NCBI GenBank assembly: GCA_946122785.1
Contig: CAMGYJ010000002.1
Location: 21,178,492-21,242,491 of the forward strand
Source of the DNA: Linum tenue
Taxonomy: Eukaryota; Streptophyta; Magnoliopsida; Malpighiales; Linaceae
Direction of reading: 5' to 3'
DNA: 64,000 nt
Made by a program: the position numbers and the translations under genes
Part shown: positions 44,535-56,040 of the stretch, one piece after another
How positions within the stretch are numbered: the first letter of the stretch is position 1
Layout: every line of letters starts with the position of its first letter
The notes under the pieces: generated by a model
Seen by the model: only the letters and a program-made list of their open reading frames with translations
Told to the model about the DNA's origin: nothing
The model's database searches: none

Positions 44535-44908
44535 GAAGCTCGGAATCCAAACAGATAAACAAGGAAATAGTGAAGGTACAAAGAGTGACTGCTCCAGTTG
44601 GTCAAATGCAGCTCAAGAGCCTCATTGAAGCTCATGTTGTAAGTTCACTACCCAAACCAGTAGTAACACTTAGGTTGCTAAAATGTAGCTATGAACTTCG
44701 TTTTTCTGCTGACACAAGCTCACTATCTTTGATTGAAATCCAGGAAAAGACCGGTAGCGCGAAAGGCGCTGCTATCCTCGAGGAATGGGAGAAATACCTC
44801 CCTCTCTTCTGGCAGCTGGTTCCTCCCAGCGAAGAGGACACGCCGGAGGCTTGCGCGTTGTCCGAGGCCACCGCCGCCGACCAAGTCACCACCTTTCAGT
44901 CCGCTTAA
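41654..44908 (+). pseudogene. Ferredoxin-dependent glutamate synthase, 3' half, pseudogene
   Basis: Collinear with the C-terminal third of Fd-GOGAT (2-oxoglutarate + glutamine + reduced ferredoxin to two glutamate, plastid). A 5' remnant (GLQNGDTATSAIKQ) ends at 41695. Exons: 41911-42150, 42244-42329, 42500-42595, 42669-42866, 42954-43028, 43121-43249, 43361-43432, 43619-43761, 43875-43971, 44050-44280, 44382-44460, 44555-44638, 44744-44908. The FMN/TIM-barrel part has [12 protein letters not shown] and 3Fe-4S cysteines [12 protein letters not shown]; the C-terminal GXGXG domain has GGCVVVLGK and [12 protein letters not shown]. The N-terminal glutaminase half is absent. Lesions: exon 42244 is 86 bases where the family needs 99, exon 43361 has an in-frame TAG after a deletion, and exon 44050 lacks 8 bases. 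Splice sites remain good. Confidence 0.9.
44502..44531. repeat. Poly-T tract (30 T) in a GOGAT intron
   Basis: Thirty consecutive T directly upstream of the acceptor of the exon starting at 44555. Simple homopolymer, prone to length variation. Confidence 0.9.
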
Positions 44909-45362
44909 GATGTAAAGACAAATTGTTGAAATGGCTATTGGGCGGCGGCAGCAGCAGCAGCATGAACATGGCAATGCCATAACAAAAAGAAGACATTATT
45001 TCCCGTCGACCTCGTCGTAGGACTGTTGGCCTGTGGTATCAAGATAAGCAAATAAGCGGCGGAGGCCATTGTTAAGGTTTGTCATTGCTTCATCATCAGA
45101 AGCAGAGGCGATGGCAATACCAATTGCGGCAATGTGCTGCACAGAATGTATAGTTTGGGTAAAAAATTTCTCCTGCCGCAAGATAATGTAACCATATAGC
45201 CTGTCCAGTTGCTTTCTTTTGTATATCTTTTGGGCGGTTATGCTGTTACGTACTTGTGCTTAGATTGGAAATGCAATAGCTTGTTTGCTGTTTCATTAAA
45301 TCAACAACGATCAGTCGTTTCTTCTCCTGCTAGCCAAGATCACTCGTATTAGAGCAAAGATA
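44909..45362. other. 3' flank of the GOGAT pseudogene
   Basis: Contains a GGC/AGC repeat (44941-44963) and ordinary 3'-UTR-like sequence. No further gene is seen. Confidence 0.5.
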
Positions 45363-45370
45363 CAAAAGAG

Positions 45371-46590
45371 TAGGGGTGGCAGTCGGTCAGTTTCGGTTTA
45401 ACCGAAAACCCGGTTATCGGTTAAACCGAGCCACCCCCTATAGCTGCCGACCACCGACCGTGAGGTGTGTCACGGTTACCCGGCCAACCGACCGGTCGGT
45501 TTCGGTTTAAGGCTCGGTTAGCCGACCAACCAGAAAATGTAGCTTTTCTAAAAAAAATATATATATATTCTGCACCACTCACTCCTAACCCCTCTCACTT
45601 CTCGATTCTTCTTCTTCCTTTCTTCCAGAGAAACCCGTCGGCCGCCGCTAACCTATCTCTCTCCCTACTCTCTCTCGATTCTCTTCTTCCTTTCCAGAGA
45701 AACCCGCCGCCGCCGAGTATGCCTCCATGCCGCCGCCGCCGAGTACGCCTCCACGCCGGCCCAGCTCCAGGCAATCGTCCACTACGCCACCTCCCGGACC
45801 ACGCCGCAGCAAAAAATCGACGGGGAGGAAACGACGACGGCGGAACAGGCGGGGGTCGCTGGTTGAGAGGGGTCAACCAAAAATAAAAAACCCAGAAAAG
45901 GGGTCAAAATCCCAGCAAAAACCCAGAAAATCAAACATGCAAAACCATAATCCGCCACTTACCATCGATTTGGAGGCTGGCCGGCACTCCAACGACGTAT
46001 TATAGGCTGGGATCTTGTCTGATTCCGAAGTGGAACGATAGATGGGATCATGGGAAGTGATTTTCCCCTCTTTGTTTCTCGGAAAGAAGAAGAAAGTAAA
46101 TCGAGGGAGGAGGGCATCTGATTTTAGAAGGCATGGCGGAGAGGGAAGGAATGGTTTTAGGGTCTCTGGTTAGCCGGTGGTGAGAAGGGGGAAGGGCTGG
46201 TCGGCGGTGAGAAGGGGGGAGATGAAGTGGAAGCGGATGTTCTCGGCGAGAAGGGGGAAGGGCTGGTCGGTGGTGAGAAGGGGGAAGGGCTGGTGGAGGC
46301 GGCGAGTCTTAGGGGAGGAGCCTGTCGACTGATTTGGGGGAGGAGGCTGAGTCTTAGGGTTAGGGTTAGTGGGGGCGTGGGCGGCGTCGTTTAAGGGGGA
46401 AGGGCAGGGGTCGGTTAGCCGGTTAACCGCCGGTTTCCGACCCCGGTTAGTCGGCTAACCGGCCCCCTGATAATCCCCACCGCCAACCGACCGCCCTCTT
46501 AGGAATCGGTTTTTCGGCTAGTCGAAAACCGGTCGGTTCGATTGAAACCGACCGGTTAGCCGCTAACCGGAAAACCGTCCGCCAGCCCTA
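45371..46590. mobile_element. Non-autonomous hAT element, 1.2 kb
   Basis: TIR TAGGGGTGGCAGTCGG at the left, CCGCCAGCCCTA at the right, flanked by a perfect 8-bp duplication CAAAAGAG (45363-45370 and 46591-46598). Subterminal regions are dense in CGGTTA/TAACCG motifs. The interior is CT-rich then G-rich, with a GAGAAGGGGGAAGGGCTGG repeat at 46185-46290. No transposase frame. Confidence 0.88.
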
Positions 46591-46598
46591 CAAAAGAG

Positions 46599-46918
46599 TT
46601 ATGTGCTCACGATAAACTTTAAAAAAAACTTCCTTTATATTCAACTAAAGTATACAGGAAGGATTTTTCTAACCACTAAATGAGCCATTCTATTAAGGTT
46701 TTGTTAATTTTTCCTAATATTTGCCTGGTGATATTGATATTTATTATTTATGAAAGTATAGCGGCTCTTCCACACCACCTGATATTCATAATAGTTTGGC
46801 AAAAGCCAAACACACATTTTATGTTATAATGGTCCACATGGAAACCTAGGAGAGACCCTTTTTACCTTGTTGCTTTGAACCTGAATGGAGGTTTTTGGGT
46901 AGCCATGATATTTGGAGA
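46599..46918. other. AT-rich spacer between hAT element and MULE
   Basis: No gene or repeat recognised. Confidence 0.5.
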
Positions 46919-47491
46919 TATTATATAGGGTTAATACCACTGGAAATACCATCCTTTAGATAAAGTGCCATTTATATTACATGCTTTCAATAAACACAAA
47001 AATATTCCAATCTATTAGGGGTTTGTGCCATTTGTGTTACCCGAATTTATGTTGACCGTTAAAACTGACGGTTGACTTGACGGTGGCCCACTTTGTTAAA
47101 ACTGACGGCGACACGTGGATGCCATGTTGGAAAAAAATACTTAAATTTTTTAAAAATATTATTTATTAATTATTTATTATTCTATTAACCCCATGCCCTA
47201 TTTTTAACCCCAACTCACCCTATCTTTTTACAACATCGGGCCTCTATCCCCCAAGCTCGACGGACGGCGGCGGTTCTTTCCTGCACCTGCTTTCCAAACG
47301 ACGACGGCGGCGGTGATTGTTTCGGCGAAGCTTTGGACGGCGGCGACACTGGAGCTTAGGAAGGCGGCCGTTGCTGTAAGTCCCCGAAGGTCGAGCTTTG
47401 GAAGGCGGCGGTGACGGTTTGCTGTTGAGGCGCCACAGAAGGGAAGACGAAGCAGATCAGTTGAAGGGTGGAAGAGTGGTCATAACTAAGG

Positions 47492-47600
47492 GTAAGTAAG
47501 TCGAAATTAGTTTGATTACAACCCATTCCATAAGATTCAACTTTATTGAACGTATTTTTTTCAATTGTGGTGCGAATGAAACCCTAATTTTTTATAACAG
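47492..47600 (+). other. Probable 5' UTR intron of the GRF ORF
   Basis: Donor G/GTAAGTAAG at 47492 and T-rich acceptor TTTTTTATAACAG ending at 47600, just upstream of the ATG at 47624. Confidence 0.55.
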
Positions 47601-47623
47601 TTGGTTTGGTGACCATCACAACC

Positions 47624-48040
47624 ATGTCTGGGCGAAGATCTAACCACAGCAAAGCAGAATCAAGCTCAGCCAACTCATATGTAGCGAAGTGCAGATGCAA
47701 TGTACCGGCTACTGTAAATGTATCTGGGACAACAGGTAATCCAGGGAGGGAGTTTTACTGTTGTCCGTATTGGAAGAACGATGATAAGAGTTGTAGGTTT
47801 TTTCTATGGGTTGATCGTTTATCGTCGATGGACGACGATTCAAAGATGAAGCTCGTTGCTATGTTGGAAGAGAGATTGAAGGCGGTAGAAGCTAAGGCAG
47901 AACGAAGGAAGAAGGAAAAACAAGTGTTATATTCTGAGTTGGTCAAGACTAGGGATGAAAATGCCAGGCTGATTACAGTTGTGTATGTTTTAGCAGCTTT
48001 ACTGATCAGTGTTATTGGTTGCTGCTGTTGTTTGAAGTGA
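47624..48040 (+). CDS. GRF-type zinc-finger, coiled-coil, membrane-anchored protein in the MULE
   Basis: 138 residues from ATG 47624 (an upstream in-frame TTG at 47606 is not preferred). Residues about 21-63 form a GRF zinc finger: CRC, then GREFYCCPYW and a Cys before RFFLWVD. Residues about 75-115 are a charged coiled coil (MLEERLKAVEAKAERRKKEK). The C-terminus is a transmembrane-like segment (VVYVLAALLISVIGCCCC). GRF fingers bind nucleic acid in other proteins; the role here is unknown. The ORF is intact while the transposase is not, and it runs toward the transposase as mudrB does in maize MuDR, though it shares no evident sequence with mudrB. Confidence 0.75.
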   Translation: MSGRRSNHSKAESSSANSYVAKCRCNVPATVNVSGTTGNPGREFYCCPYWKNDDKSCRFFLWVDRLSSMDDDSKMKLVAMLEERLKAVEAKAERRKKEKQVLYSELVKTRDENARLITVVYVLAALLISVIGCCCCLK

Positions 48041-48463
48041 GTAAGCTATTCTGAAATTGATGTTGTTTGTTGACAATTGAATGAAGTTCATTTTTAGTCG
48101 ACGTTTGTTGTCAATATTTGAAGTTTTCTGTTGTAGTTTGAAGTTCATTTTTAGCATGATGTTTGTGCAATATAAAAGAATGTAGTCCTGAAAAGATCAT
48201 TGCAACCATAAAATACTTTGCATATATCCGATCTAGAAGAGTCAGTAGTAACTAGCAAGAAAATTCATGAGAGCTAATTGAGTTTGCTCTTCAAACTGGA
48301 AGAGTCTACTCCTAACAAAAGCATAGTGCTCTTCAAAGTGGAAGAGTCTACTCCTAACAAGGCAACATACATAGTGCCATAACAAAAGTCTACTCCTAAA
48401 TAGGCAACACACATTCTGCCCTATACTTATAGAAAACACATTATAGGCAACACACACTCCTAA

Positions 48464-51202
48464 CTAGGCATTAATCTTGGGTTGCTGGTGGCTGGGAACC
48501 GCCTGCTTGGCATTAATCACAGCAGCTCCTCCATTGCCTCTGCCTCTACCTCCTCTTGTTGATCTGCCCCCACCACCTCTTGCAGATCTGCCCCCACCTC
48601 CTGCATTCCTGCCTCCTGCATTCCTGCCCCTTGTAGCTCTTCCTGTTGCATGCATCTAATAACAATCGATAATCAATAGTCCGTCCTTGACATTTATGCG
48701 AAACAAACACTCAAACAAACATTACCATTGCATTGACTTCATCATCCACAGCTGGATTCTTCCTCGGTCTGCCACGTGGGCGGCGTTCTTGTGGTTGCTG
48801 CAGTTGGACAGTGTAAATAAAGAATCTTGGATGACCAAAAAATGCAATTAAAGAACAAAGAGTTTACCTGAGGTGCAACTGGAATGGGACATCCTCTTTT
48901 GTTGTGTCCTTCACCGCTACAGTTTTTACAATGCATGACGATATTATTCCTCCGAATGGCAGTTCCTCCTCCTTCATGGGGTCGAGTGTCAAGCTCACCC
49001 GCCTCCTTGCGCCGATTCTTCTTAGGGCGGCCCGGCATTAATCCGAACCTTTGGAGGATAGACAGGATACCCCTCTGCTGTAGGCCATGTCTGTCGGCCA
49101 TCCAAAGTAGGCAGCCCTCTTTTGTAGGCTTTCTTGTACTCAGAAACAAAATAATACTTATGCACAAAGAGGCTGGGGTCTAGCCTCTTCCAAGCCAAAG
49201 CCGAGACAGCATGTTCACATGGGACCCCAGTTAAACCCCAATACCCTCGTCCCCACAAGAAACTTCAAACTTATCTTCAAGTGAGGGCCTTGTCTGCCAC
49301 ATTTTAGCTAACTCCTTCGCCTTCTCAATCTTCTTTCTAATCCTAGGACAGATTGTATCCTTAAGCTTCGCTAATTTTTTGTTCTTGTCCACTATCCTAG
49401 CCATAATTTTCTTGCGAATCCCTTCTAACATATCAATTATTCTCAGTTCTCGCTCCTCTACGATATATGAATTGAAAGTCTCACATATGTTACTTTCTAC
49501 TGCATCACACTTACAGTCATGAGACATGAATGCCCTACAGAATTTCTTGGGCTGCTGGTCATTGAAGTCCTTCAATAAAGTGGGGTCTTCTCCGCTGTTT
49601 TGAATAGCTTCCATTCTGCTTGTCACGGCTCGAAATGCTGCCAAGTTGGTTGCATAAACAGCACCCCAGTACAGATTTTGGAAGGTTTGTCCCCTGTGTT
49701 TTGGTTTCCAGTTTGCCAAAACGTGTCTCGCACACTTCCTGTGGTGTGCATATGGGCTGACACCCCTCAAGAAACCCTTTCCTGAGCATTGAGAAGCCCA
49801 CATATAGCCTTTTGAATAGGACCCTATTTGCAATGGAACAAGGGTCCACTTCCAAAATAAAACGGCCTCTTGGATCAACACGCTTCAGCTCAGCAACATA
49901 AGGCCGCAACTTCTTATACTCCTCAATTAAAGAACCTCCCAATAGCCTCTTTGCATACAACCGCGCCCTATAACACTGCCGTCTGGACAATTCTACATTG
50001 TGAGTCTCCCGTATCTCCCTCTGCATGTGTTTCACTTCCCAATTCGGGTTGATTTGAAACCTCCCAATGTAGCGCTTGGCAGCCCAAACAGCATTGGCCC
50101 CTTTCATTCTAAGGGCACGTGGGCAAGAGTGCCTCGGCCCTACATTCTTCACCATGAAGCACTGCCGCCCTCCATGCCAACTTCCATACACATACCATCC
50201 ACAGTTCTGCCTATACACTGCCCTCTTCTTCTTATCCGTACTGATGTTCCACTTGATATCAGCTCCTATCGAGATGCAATAATCAGACACGGCATCTTTA
50301 AATAGCTCACCTGACTCAAATTTCAGACCAGCCACGATGTTCAGCTGTGAATGGTCCCCATGTGAATCGTAAATAGCCCCATCGTCCTCATCATAGTTAA
50401 GGCCCGATGAGTGTCTGTATTGTGACTCCGGAACACTCCTCGAATTTTCTCCACCCTCAACCTCTCCTGCAGATAAGAATTGAGAATCATGCTCCATTTC
50501 TTCAGCATGGGCAGCAGGTTATTCCACCTCATCTTCACGGTTTGTCACACTCTGGAAGCTAGACTCATGCTCCATTTCTTCAGCATGGGCAGCAGGTTCT
50601 TCCACCTCATCTTCACGGTTTGTCACACTCTGGAAGCTAGACTCTTGCTCCACTTCTTCACCATCATCCTTGTAACTTGTCCGAACCATCCTCTTACGCT
50701 CATGCCTTCTCTTGTGGGCTCGTGCCTCGTGGAACTCATCGTCTGAGGTATGGATGTCTTCATCTTCGTCGTCGCTATCATCAACATGGACAATATCAGC
50801 TGCAATAGACTCTTCAGCCTTTTGATCTTCATCTCCCATCGCGCTGCCCCCTTCTTCATTCACTTCGTTGTCACCAACAACTCTTAACCCATCACTACCC
50901 TCAATAAATAGCACAATCTGCCCATTTTGGATTGAAGGAATCAACCCATCCATCACCTCGGCATCAGAATGCAACTCGTGAACCCCCTGCTCCATGGTAG
51001 AATGTGGTGACATGTACCACATTCGATCCACCCTCTCATAGTTCAAATAGACAACGCCAACTTGTCGAAGTATGAAGTAGGATAGCACGTCAATGTCGAT
51101 GTCAAATGGCTCTACACTCCCACCAACGTAACGAGGTGTGCCTTGGGAGAAGTCCATCCGACCTCCATGGTTGACAATAAGCTCAACCATCTCATTTGCC
51201 AT
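48464..51202 (-). pseudogene. MULE transposase (MURA-type), multiply disrupted
   Basis: ATG at 51202 follows an acceptor (ATTGCAG). Order: PB1-like N-terminal domain (MANEMVELIVNHGGRMDF..), acidic region with a 78-bp duplication, Mutator DNA-binding domain (FKDAVSDYCISIGADIKW.., 50350-50000), helical part to MLRKGFLEGC (about 49770), post-catalytic part (YAHHRKCARHVLANW), SWIM-like finger (GVPCEHAV, 49200), CCHC knuckle (CKNCSGEGHNKRGC), AT-hook exon RPRGRPRKNP (48770) and RG-rich last exon to 48464. Lesions: TAA at 50521-50519, loss of the region expected to hold the first catalytic acidic residues with a frame change near 49770, and frameshifts near 49240 and 49040. Part of the catalytic core is missing, so this copy cannot make active transposase. 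Confidence 0.85.
50494..50649 (-). repeat. 78-bp tandem duplication in the transposase acidic region
   Basis: Two 78-base units beginning CCATTTCTTCAGCATGGG at 50494 and 50572. Each adds 26 in-frame residues. One unit carries the TAA stop. Confidence 0.8.
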
Positions 51203-52210
51203 CCTGCAATAAAATACAATATTCTCATTCATTTCCCAACCAAACCGTCGACACAATTAAACAAGCAAACAGCTCCCCAACACAATCCGACTAAAATACA
51301 GCAAAAAACTACCTACAATCGAGGCATCAACTACTAGACAACGACAACACAGCCTACCACAATCACTATTCTATCAAATTGTCCAAAAAACTAGACAAAG
51401 GAAGCAGCACAAACCTGTTTTACACCAAGCAGTAGGGCTAAAATCGTCTTCACACTCAAACTCGTGGTCCAAGCTTTTGGAAGGAATCTTCAACTGTACA
51501 CCCTCCTTTACTCTTCTCCATCTACTTTCGTACCCACCACGAGAAATCTACTATAAATACCCAGATGTGGGGAGCAAGGTTTATTTCCCCTCTTCGCAAA
51601 CCCTAGAAACTCTGCCGACAAACCTCCTCTTCGCAATCACCTTCTATGCTTGGTTAAGGAGAAGACTCAGGACGAGGGAGTAACTCCTGCTACTCCTTCG
51701 CTATCTTGCTTCACTTCTGGCTCTTCTTCTCCAAACACCAGAGACGAAGGTGAAGCACTCGAAGAAGCTCGGCGCCGATTCGACCGCTCCGCTCCTCCGA
51801 TCTCACTCCCAACAACGATCTGAAGCCTTCGCCTCTACTCGCACGCCGATTGATTCCGCCCAGCTCTCCGATTTAGGGAAATTTTTTCCGGAAGGCGAAG
51901 CTAGGGTTCTTCTTCTGTGTTTCGCAGTCGAGGGAGAGGAGAAATGTTGAGAACGAAAAGAGTAAAGGGAGCCCGAGCCGGTTCGTTTTTACTTTTAACC
52001 CTTTTTTTTCTCCAGTAAATAAACCACGTCAGCGACACGTAGGATCCTATTAAGTGCTGACTGTGCGTTGAAAAGTCGCACAGTTATGTTTAACGGCCCA
52101 ACTAACGGAGAAGACATTTTATTATACAAATGGCATTTCGAAAACGATGTAATATAAATGGCACTTTATCTAAAGGATGGTATTTCCAGTGGTATTAACC
52201 CTATTATATA

Positions 52211-54969
52211 TATGCCAACATATGTTTATATTAGTTAATATTAGTTAATATTCCAAACTTTTGTGTGCATGCATGGTTTCTTCTCCCAAATGCACTGCAT
52301 CTGCATCGGCGTAATTTTATAATAAGCACCTCTTGGGGTTTTTTGTTAATTATTTGTTGTTTCCGGTGACCCATCAATCCTCCTCTGTTCGATCTTAATG
52401 TATAATAATCTGTCTCTTTCTGTTATGAATATGTTTTTTCTTCTTTTATTTTAACCCAAGCTACTCATTTTAGGTTATCGCTTATCAGTTGTTGGGAGAA
52501 GATTATATTGTATTTTATACAAATCCATGTATGGTATTTAACCACTTTCTTACAAAATCAATATCTAAATAACATATACGATCAGTACAATACTTCAAAC
52601 AACGAATTAAAATAGAAAAGGAAATACCAAGATTAAGATTCAAAAAATGAATATTAGGGGCATGCAAAGAAGTCAAAAATCTGAATGAGAGGATTGATTT
52701 GAATTGTGGTAATTAACAGGGGAACTAAAGACTTACCGATTATTCTAATTCTTAAATTTATATGAAATTTACATATAATTTTATATATATTTCAAAAATC
52801 AAAGGGACTATAGTGCATTCTACCTTCAACCTAACTCGATCACTAACTACAGTTGTCTAAAAATGTTCACTCATCTCAATTTCTTCTATGATTCTCTTAA
52901 TTACCATTTTTGATATTTTATAAGAATATTTCACAATTTATAATCCACTTCCTCAGATTCTTGTTCTTCTCCTTTTCAACAGGAACCAAAATGATCTATT
53001 TAAAAAATCTACGTACGTGCATATACAAAACAAAACAAGGAATCGTTTATACATACGATAATGCGATCAATATGAAAAATATTATGACATATATCATAAT
53101 ATTCACACGCATGAATAAATACACTTAATGTATATGTAGATATACATATACATCTACACAATATATTATGCACTTCACTCTATGTCATTGTTGCCACCTT
53201 GCACTTTGATTGGTTCTCCTTATTTGGTGGAAGGGCAACTTTGACAATTTTTCAAACACTCAAGGGTCACTCATTATTATTGGACTTTTGATTTTCTTTT
53301 TAGTAAATGCGATTAGGATTAAGGGAAAAGAAGATTTATTTTAAGGTAAATGCTACATAATAATTATTTGAATGTTGCTCTGTGTAGATTTATTTTGTGT
53401 GGTTAAGGAAAAAACAGAGGCTATTTAAAGTTGTTTAACTCCTAAATGAGATAATGCTTGCGAATTTGATTTTGAGATGGTAAAGATGATATATCGTTGT
53501 GGCGTGGATGTTTGGGAAGAGGTTCCTTCTGAATAGGTTTTTTCGCATTGGGTTTTACGTTAAACAGATAAACCAAGCATCAACCTTCAAAAGTTTTAGA
53601 ATCTTAATTTCACAGTGATTTCAGCAAACATGAAGAGGAAGAAAGACGGGAAATCTTGGCAAAATACAATCAATTTATATTGTTATAAATTCTTTTAATT
53701 TTCAAATTAGCATGTCTAATTTTTACATTAAATTGTCAAAGGTAAGATCGCACGTTTAGTCGTAGGTTAAACAATAATTCGATCCATATCGTATCGACTC
53801 GATATTTGTGCTGAATTAGATCAAACAAAAAAAATCAATTTTTTTACTCTATGTAATTGCTTAAAGTCGAGATAGGTTTTATTAGAAAATTATTAAACGT
53901 AAAATATGGTCCAATGGAATAAGTTAAATGCTTCTTCAACCTAACTACGTTGTTATTTACATCTGAATAGTTCCATTAACGATCAAAAAATAGTTGTATA
54001 ATGATAAATCATTAATCATGAGCCATTGAAAATTTTCATCCGACAACCGCTCCGCTTTTGAAAATATAGGAAATAGTCAATAAATTATTTAAAAATATGA
54101 GCATATTGTTAAAGGTTAAGTTTGAATTATGATAACTAAAGTTCAAATGATTTAATAACTTAAAAAGGCCATTTCAAGTCAAAATATTCTTTTGCTAATA
54201 TTTTTCATTTTTGTCTCTTTCAAAAATATAAATTTAGTACATCTATACTAATATTTTTTTATTTGCTTTACATAATTGTCCAAATAATCTATTTCCATAT
54301 CACATTTTTTTCTCATCGAATTTTTTATCTTTAAACTATTTAAATGTAATACATCTATAGTAATATTATGTACATTATTTTCTTTTTAATTCAATAGATG
54401 ACAATCAAAAATATTTAAATTAAAATAGTAATAAAATTTTCAAAGTTTCATTTGCAAGGTAATTATTCACATATAACGAAGATAAAAAATTTTGTTGATT
54501 TTTTTTATTTAGTGATGTTTAATGTCTCAAGGCATGAATATAGATTCCATATAACTTTTCATTTCATTCGTTGTCTAACTTCAACTTCTTATGGTTATGT
54601 ATAAAATGAAATGCTAATTCAATAAAATTATAAAGTTAATGGCACTAAAAAACATAAACTATCTAAATACTCTTTTGTATCATCAGTGCACAATACTAAA
54701 AATCGAACCACCTACGTTTAACTAAAAAAATACCCAAATGACCACAAACCGGCCAACGGGCCGGATACAACACTAGTTATATAATATATACTAAATTGAA
54801 ACAAAATAAAAGCTACAAATTATCAAAACATCAAAAAGAAAACAAACTCAAGCAGCTCCCATATCTATACTGATGATTATAATAATAATAATAATAATAG
54901 TATTAATAATAATCACGATATTCGAGTTTGAAGCCCGGCGGGTGACGTTATACCAAGTCAACAGATTTT
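52211..54969. other. AT-rich intergenic region, no gene seen
   Basis: 2.76 kb without a credible ORF or recognised RNA. There are ATA-rich stretches around 53020-53170 and low-complexity AT throughout. 54690-54780 (GGCCAACGGGCCGGA) looks like the end of a degenerate repeat. Confidence 0.55.
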
Positions 54970-55170
54970 TCAGACGCCGGATCCATTATTATTGCGCGGC
55001 GGCGGAGGCAAGGCAGACCGCCGTCGTCCCGTGGGAGAGAAGGCCAGGAAGACCAGAAGCAACATGATGACGACGGGAACGAGGAGGAAGAGAAACGGCG
55101 GCGGAGGTAACGGCGGCATCAACAGAGGCAGCAGCAGTACCGACGCCGTTAAAGCTGCCATCATCCCCAT
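54970..55170 (-). CDS. ARGOS/OSR-like small membrane protein
   Basis: Minus-strand ORF of 66 codons from ATG 55170 to TGA 54970. Two hydrophobic segments flank the proline run LLMPPLPPPPFLFLLV, followed by VIMLLLVFLAFSP and a polar tail. This is the organ-size-related (OSR) arrangement of ARGOS-type proteins, small membrane proteins that affect organ growth. An in-frame ATG at 55251 would add a Tyr-Ile repeat encoded by the TA microsatellite and is unlikely to be the true start. OSR proteins are often 70-110 residues, so the N-terminus may be short or truncated. No intron is needed. Confidence 0.6.
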   Translation of the reverse strand: MGMMAALTASVLLLPLLMPPLPPPPFLFLLVPVVIMLLLVFLAFSPTGRRRSALPPPPRNNNGSGV

Positions 55171-55184
55171 CCATCTCAACCGCG

Positions 55185-55187
<3 letters not shown>

Positions 55188-55231
<44 letters not shown>
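55188..55231. repeat. (TA)n microsatellite
   Basis: About 22 uninterrupted TA units, directly upstream of the ARGOS-like ATG. Confidence 0.95.
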
Positions 55232-55233
<2 letters not shown>

Positions 55234-55251
55234 CCAGCTATGGAGATCCAC

Positions 55252-56040
55252 CGATCGAATATTATGTCAACTGTCGGCCGGCTGAGACGGCGTCGTACGC
55301 ACCCAGGTCGCTGCTTGATCGATCACGTGGCACGGTGGTGGAGAAGAAGAATATGGAAGAAGGAGGAGACGAATCGGTGGATCTCATATTGGTTGATATT
55401 TTCGTTGTACCGTTGCTCATTCAGAGGAGAAAAAAAGGATGGCCTAGTCTGAATCTGCTCAACATCCTTTTCTGGTGTACAACGACTATTTCAGAAAAGT
55501 AGGGAAAAGTTGTCAATCTTCCTCTTGTTATTTACTTAGAACATTAGCGGTACAAGGTTTCTGGGTTTCTAAGGGGCTCAAGTAATCAGAGGAACAGGTT
55601 CTGATTAGTTGAGGGTGTTGATAGGTCTGGGATTGGATCTGAGTTTCTTTGTGTTCTTTGTATTTCGTTTTATTTTCATAGGTAAAAATCAAATAAAAAA
55701 AACTCTCCCATAACGTAGCAAGTGCTATCTCCAGGACGAGGACTGACCCATAGATTGGGGAACCTAGTTAAAATTTCATGTCCCACCTTTACTTTTCTTT
55801 TCTGCATTGTCTCTTTGTTCTTGATTATGTTATTTCTGCGTTTCGTTCTTCCTTCTCTACTTTGTTTGTGTTCTATCCTAAAGGAAGAAGAGAGTCACCT
55901 CGCCAGTATCATCTAACGATTGGGCTAAAGTGACTAGTTCCTTCTTTACTTTAAGCTATGGGTGGATTTCGTTTAGGTTTGGTTATAACCCGTAACCGAA
56001 GGGTCGGTTATCGGTTAACCGAACCACCTCCCAAGCCTAC
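55252..56040. other. Intergenic region with degenerate repeat ends
   Basis: No clear gene. 55700-55790 (AGTGCTATCTCCAGGACG.., GGGGAACCTAGTTAAAAT) resembles the end of a copia-type LTR. 55965-56040 has CGGTTATCGGTTAACCGAACC like the subterminal part of the hAT element at 45371. Both are partial. Confidence 0.35.

Larger units (their letters stand above)
46928..52201 (-). mobile_element. MULE (Mutator-like element), complete ends, broken transposase
   Basis: 5274 bp with 55-bp perfect TIRs (46928-46982 and 52147-52201, GGGTTAATACCACTGGAAAT..) and a perfect 9-bp duplication TATTATATA (46919-46927 and 52202-52210). It contains a minus-strand transposase pseudogene and a convergent plus-strand GRF zinc-finger ORF. 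The perfect TIRs and duplication point to a recent move, although the transposase is dead, so it was presumably moved by another copy's enzyme. Confidence 0.95.

Noticed and set aside
48477..48659. Pro/Leu-rich plus-strand ORF
   Set aside because: Antisense of the RG-rich last exon of the MULE transposase.
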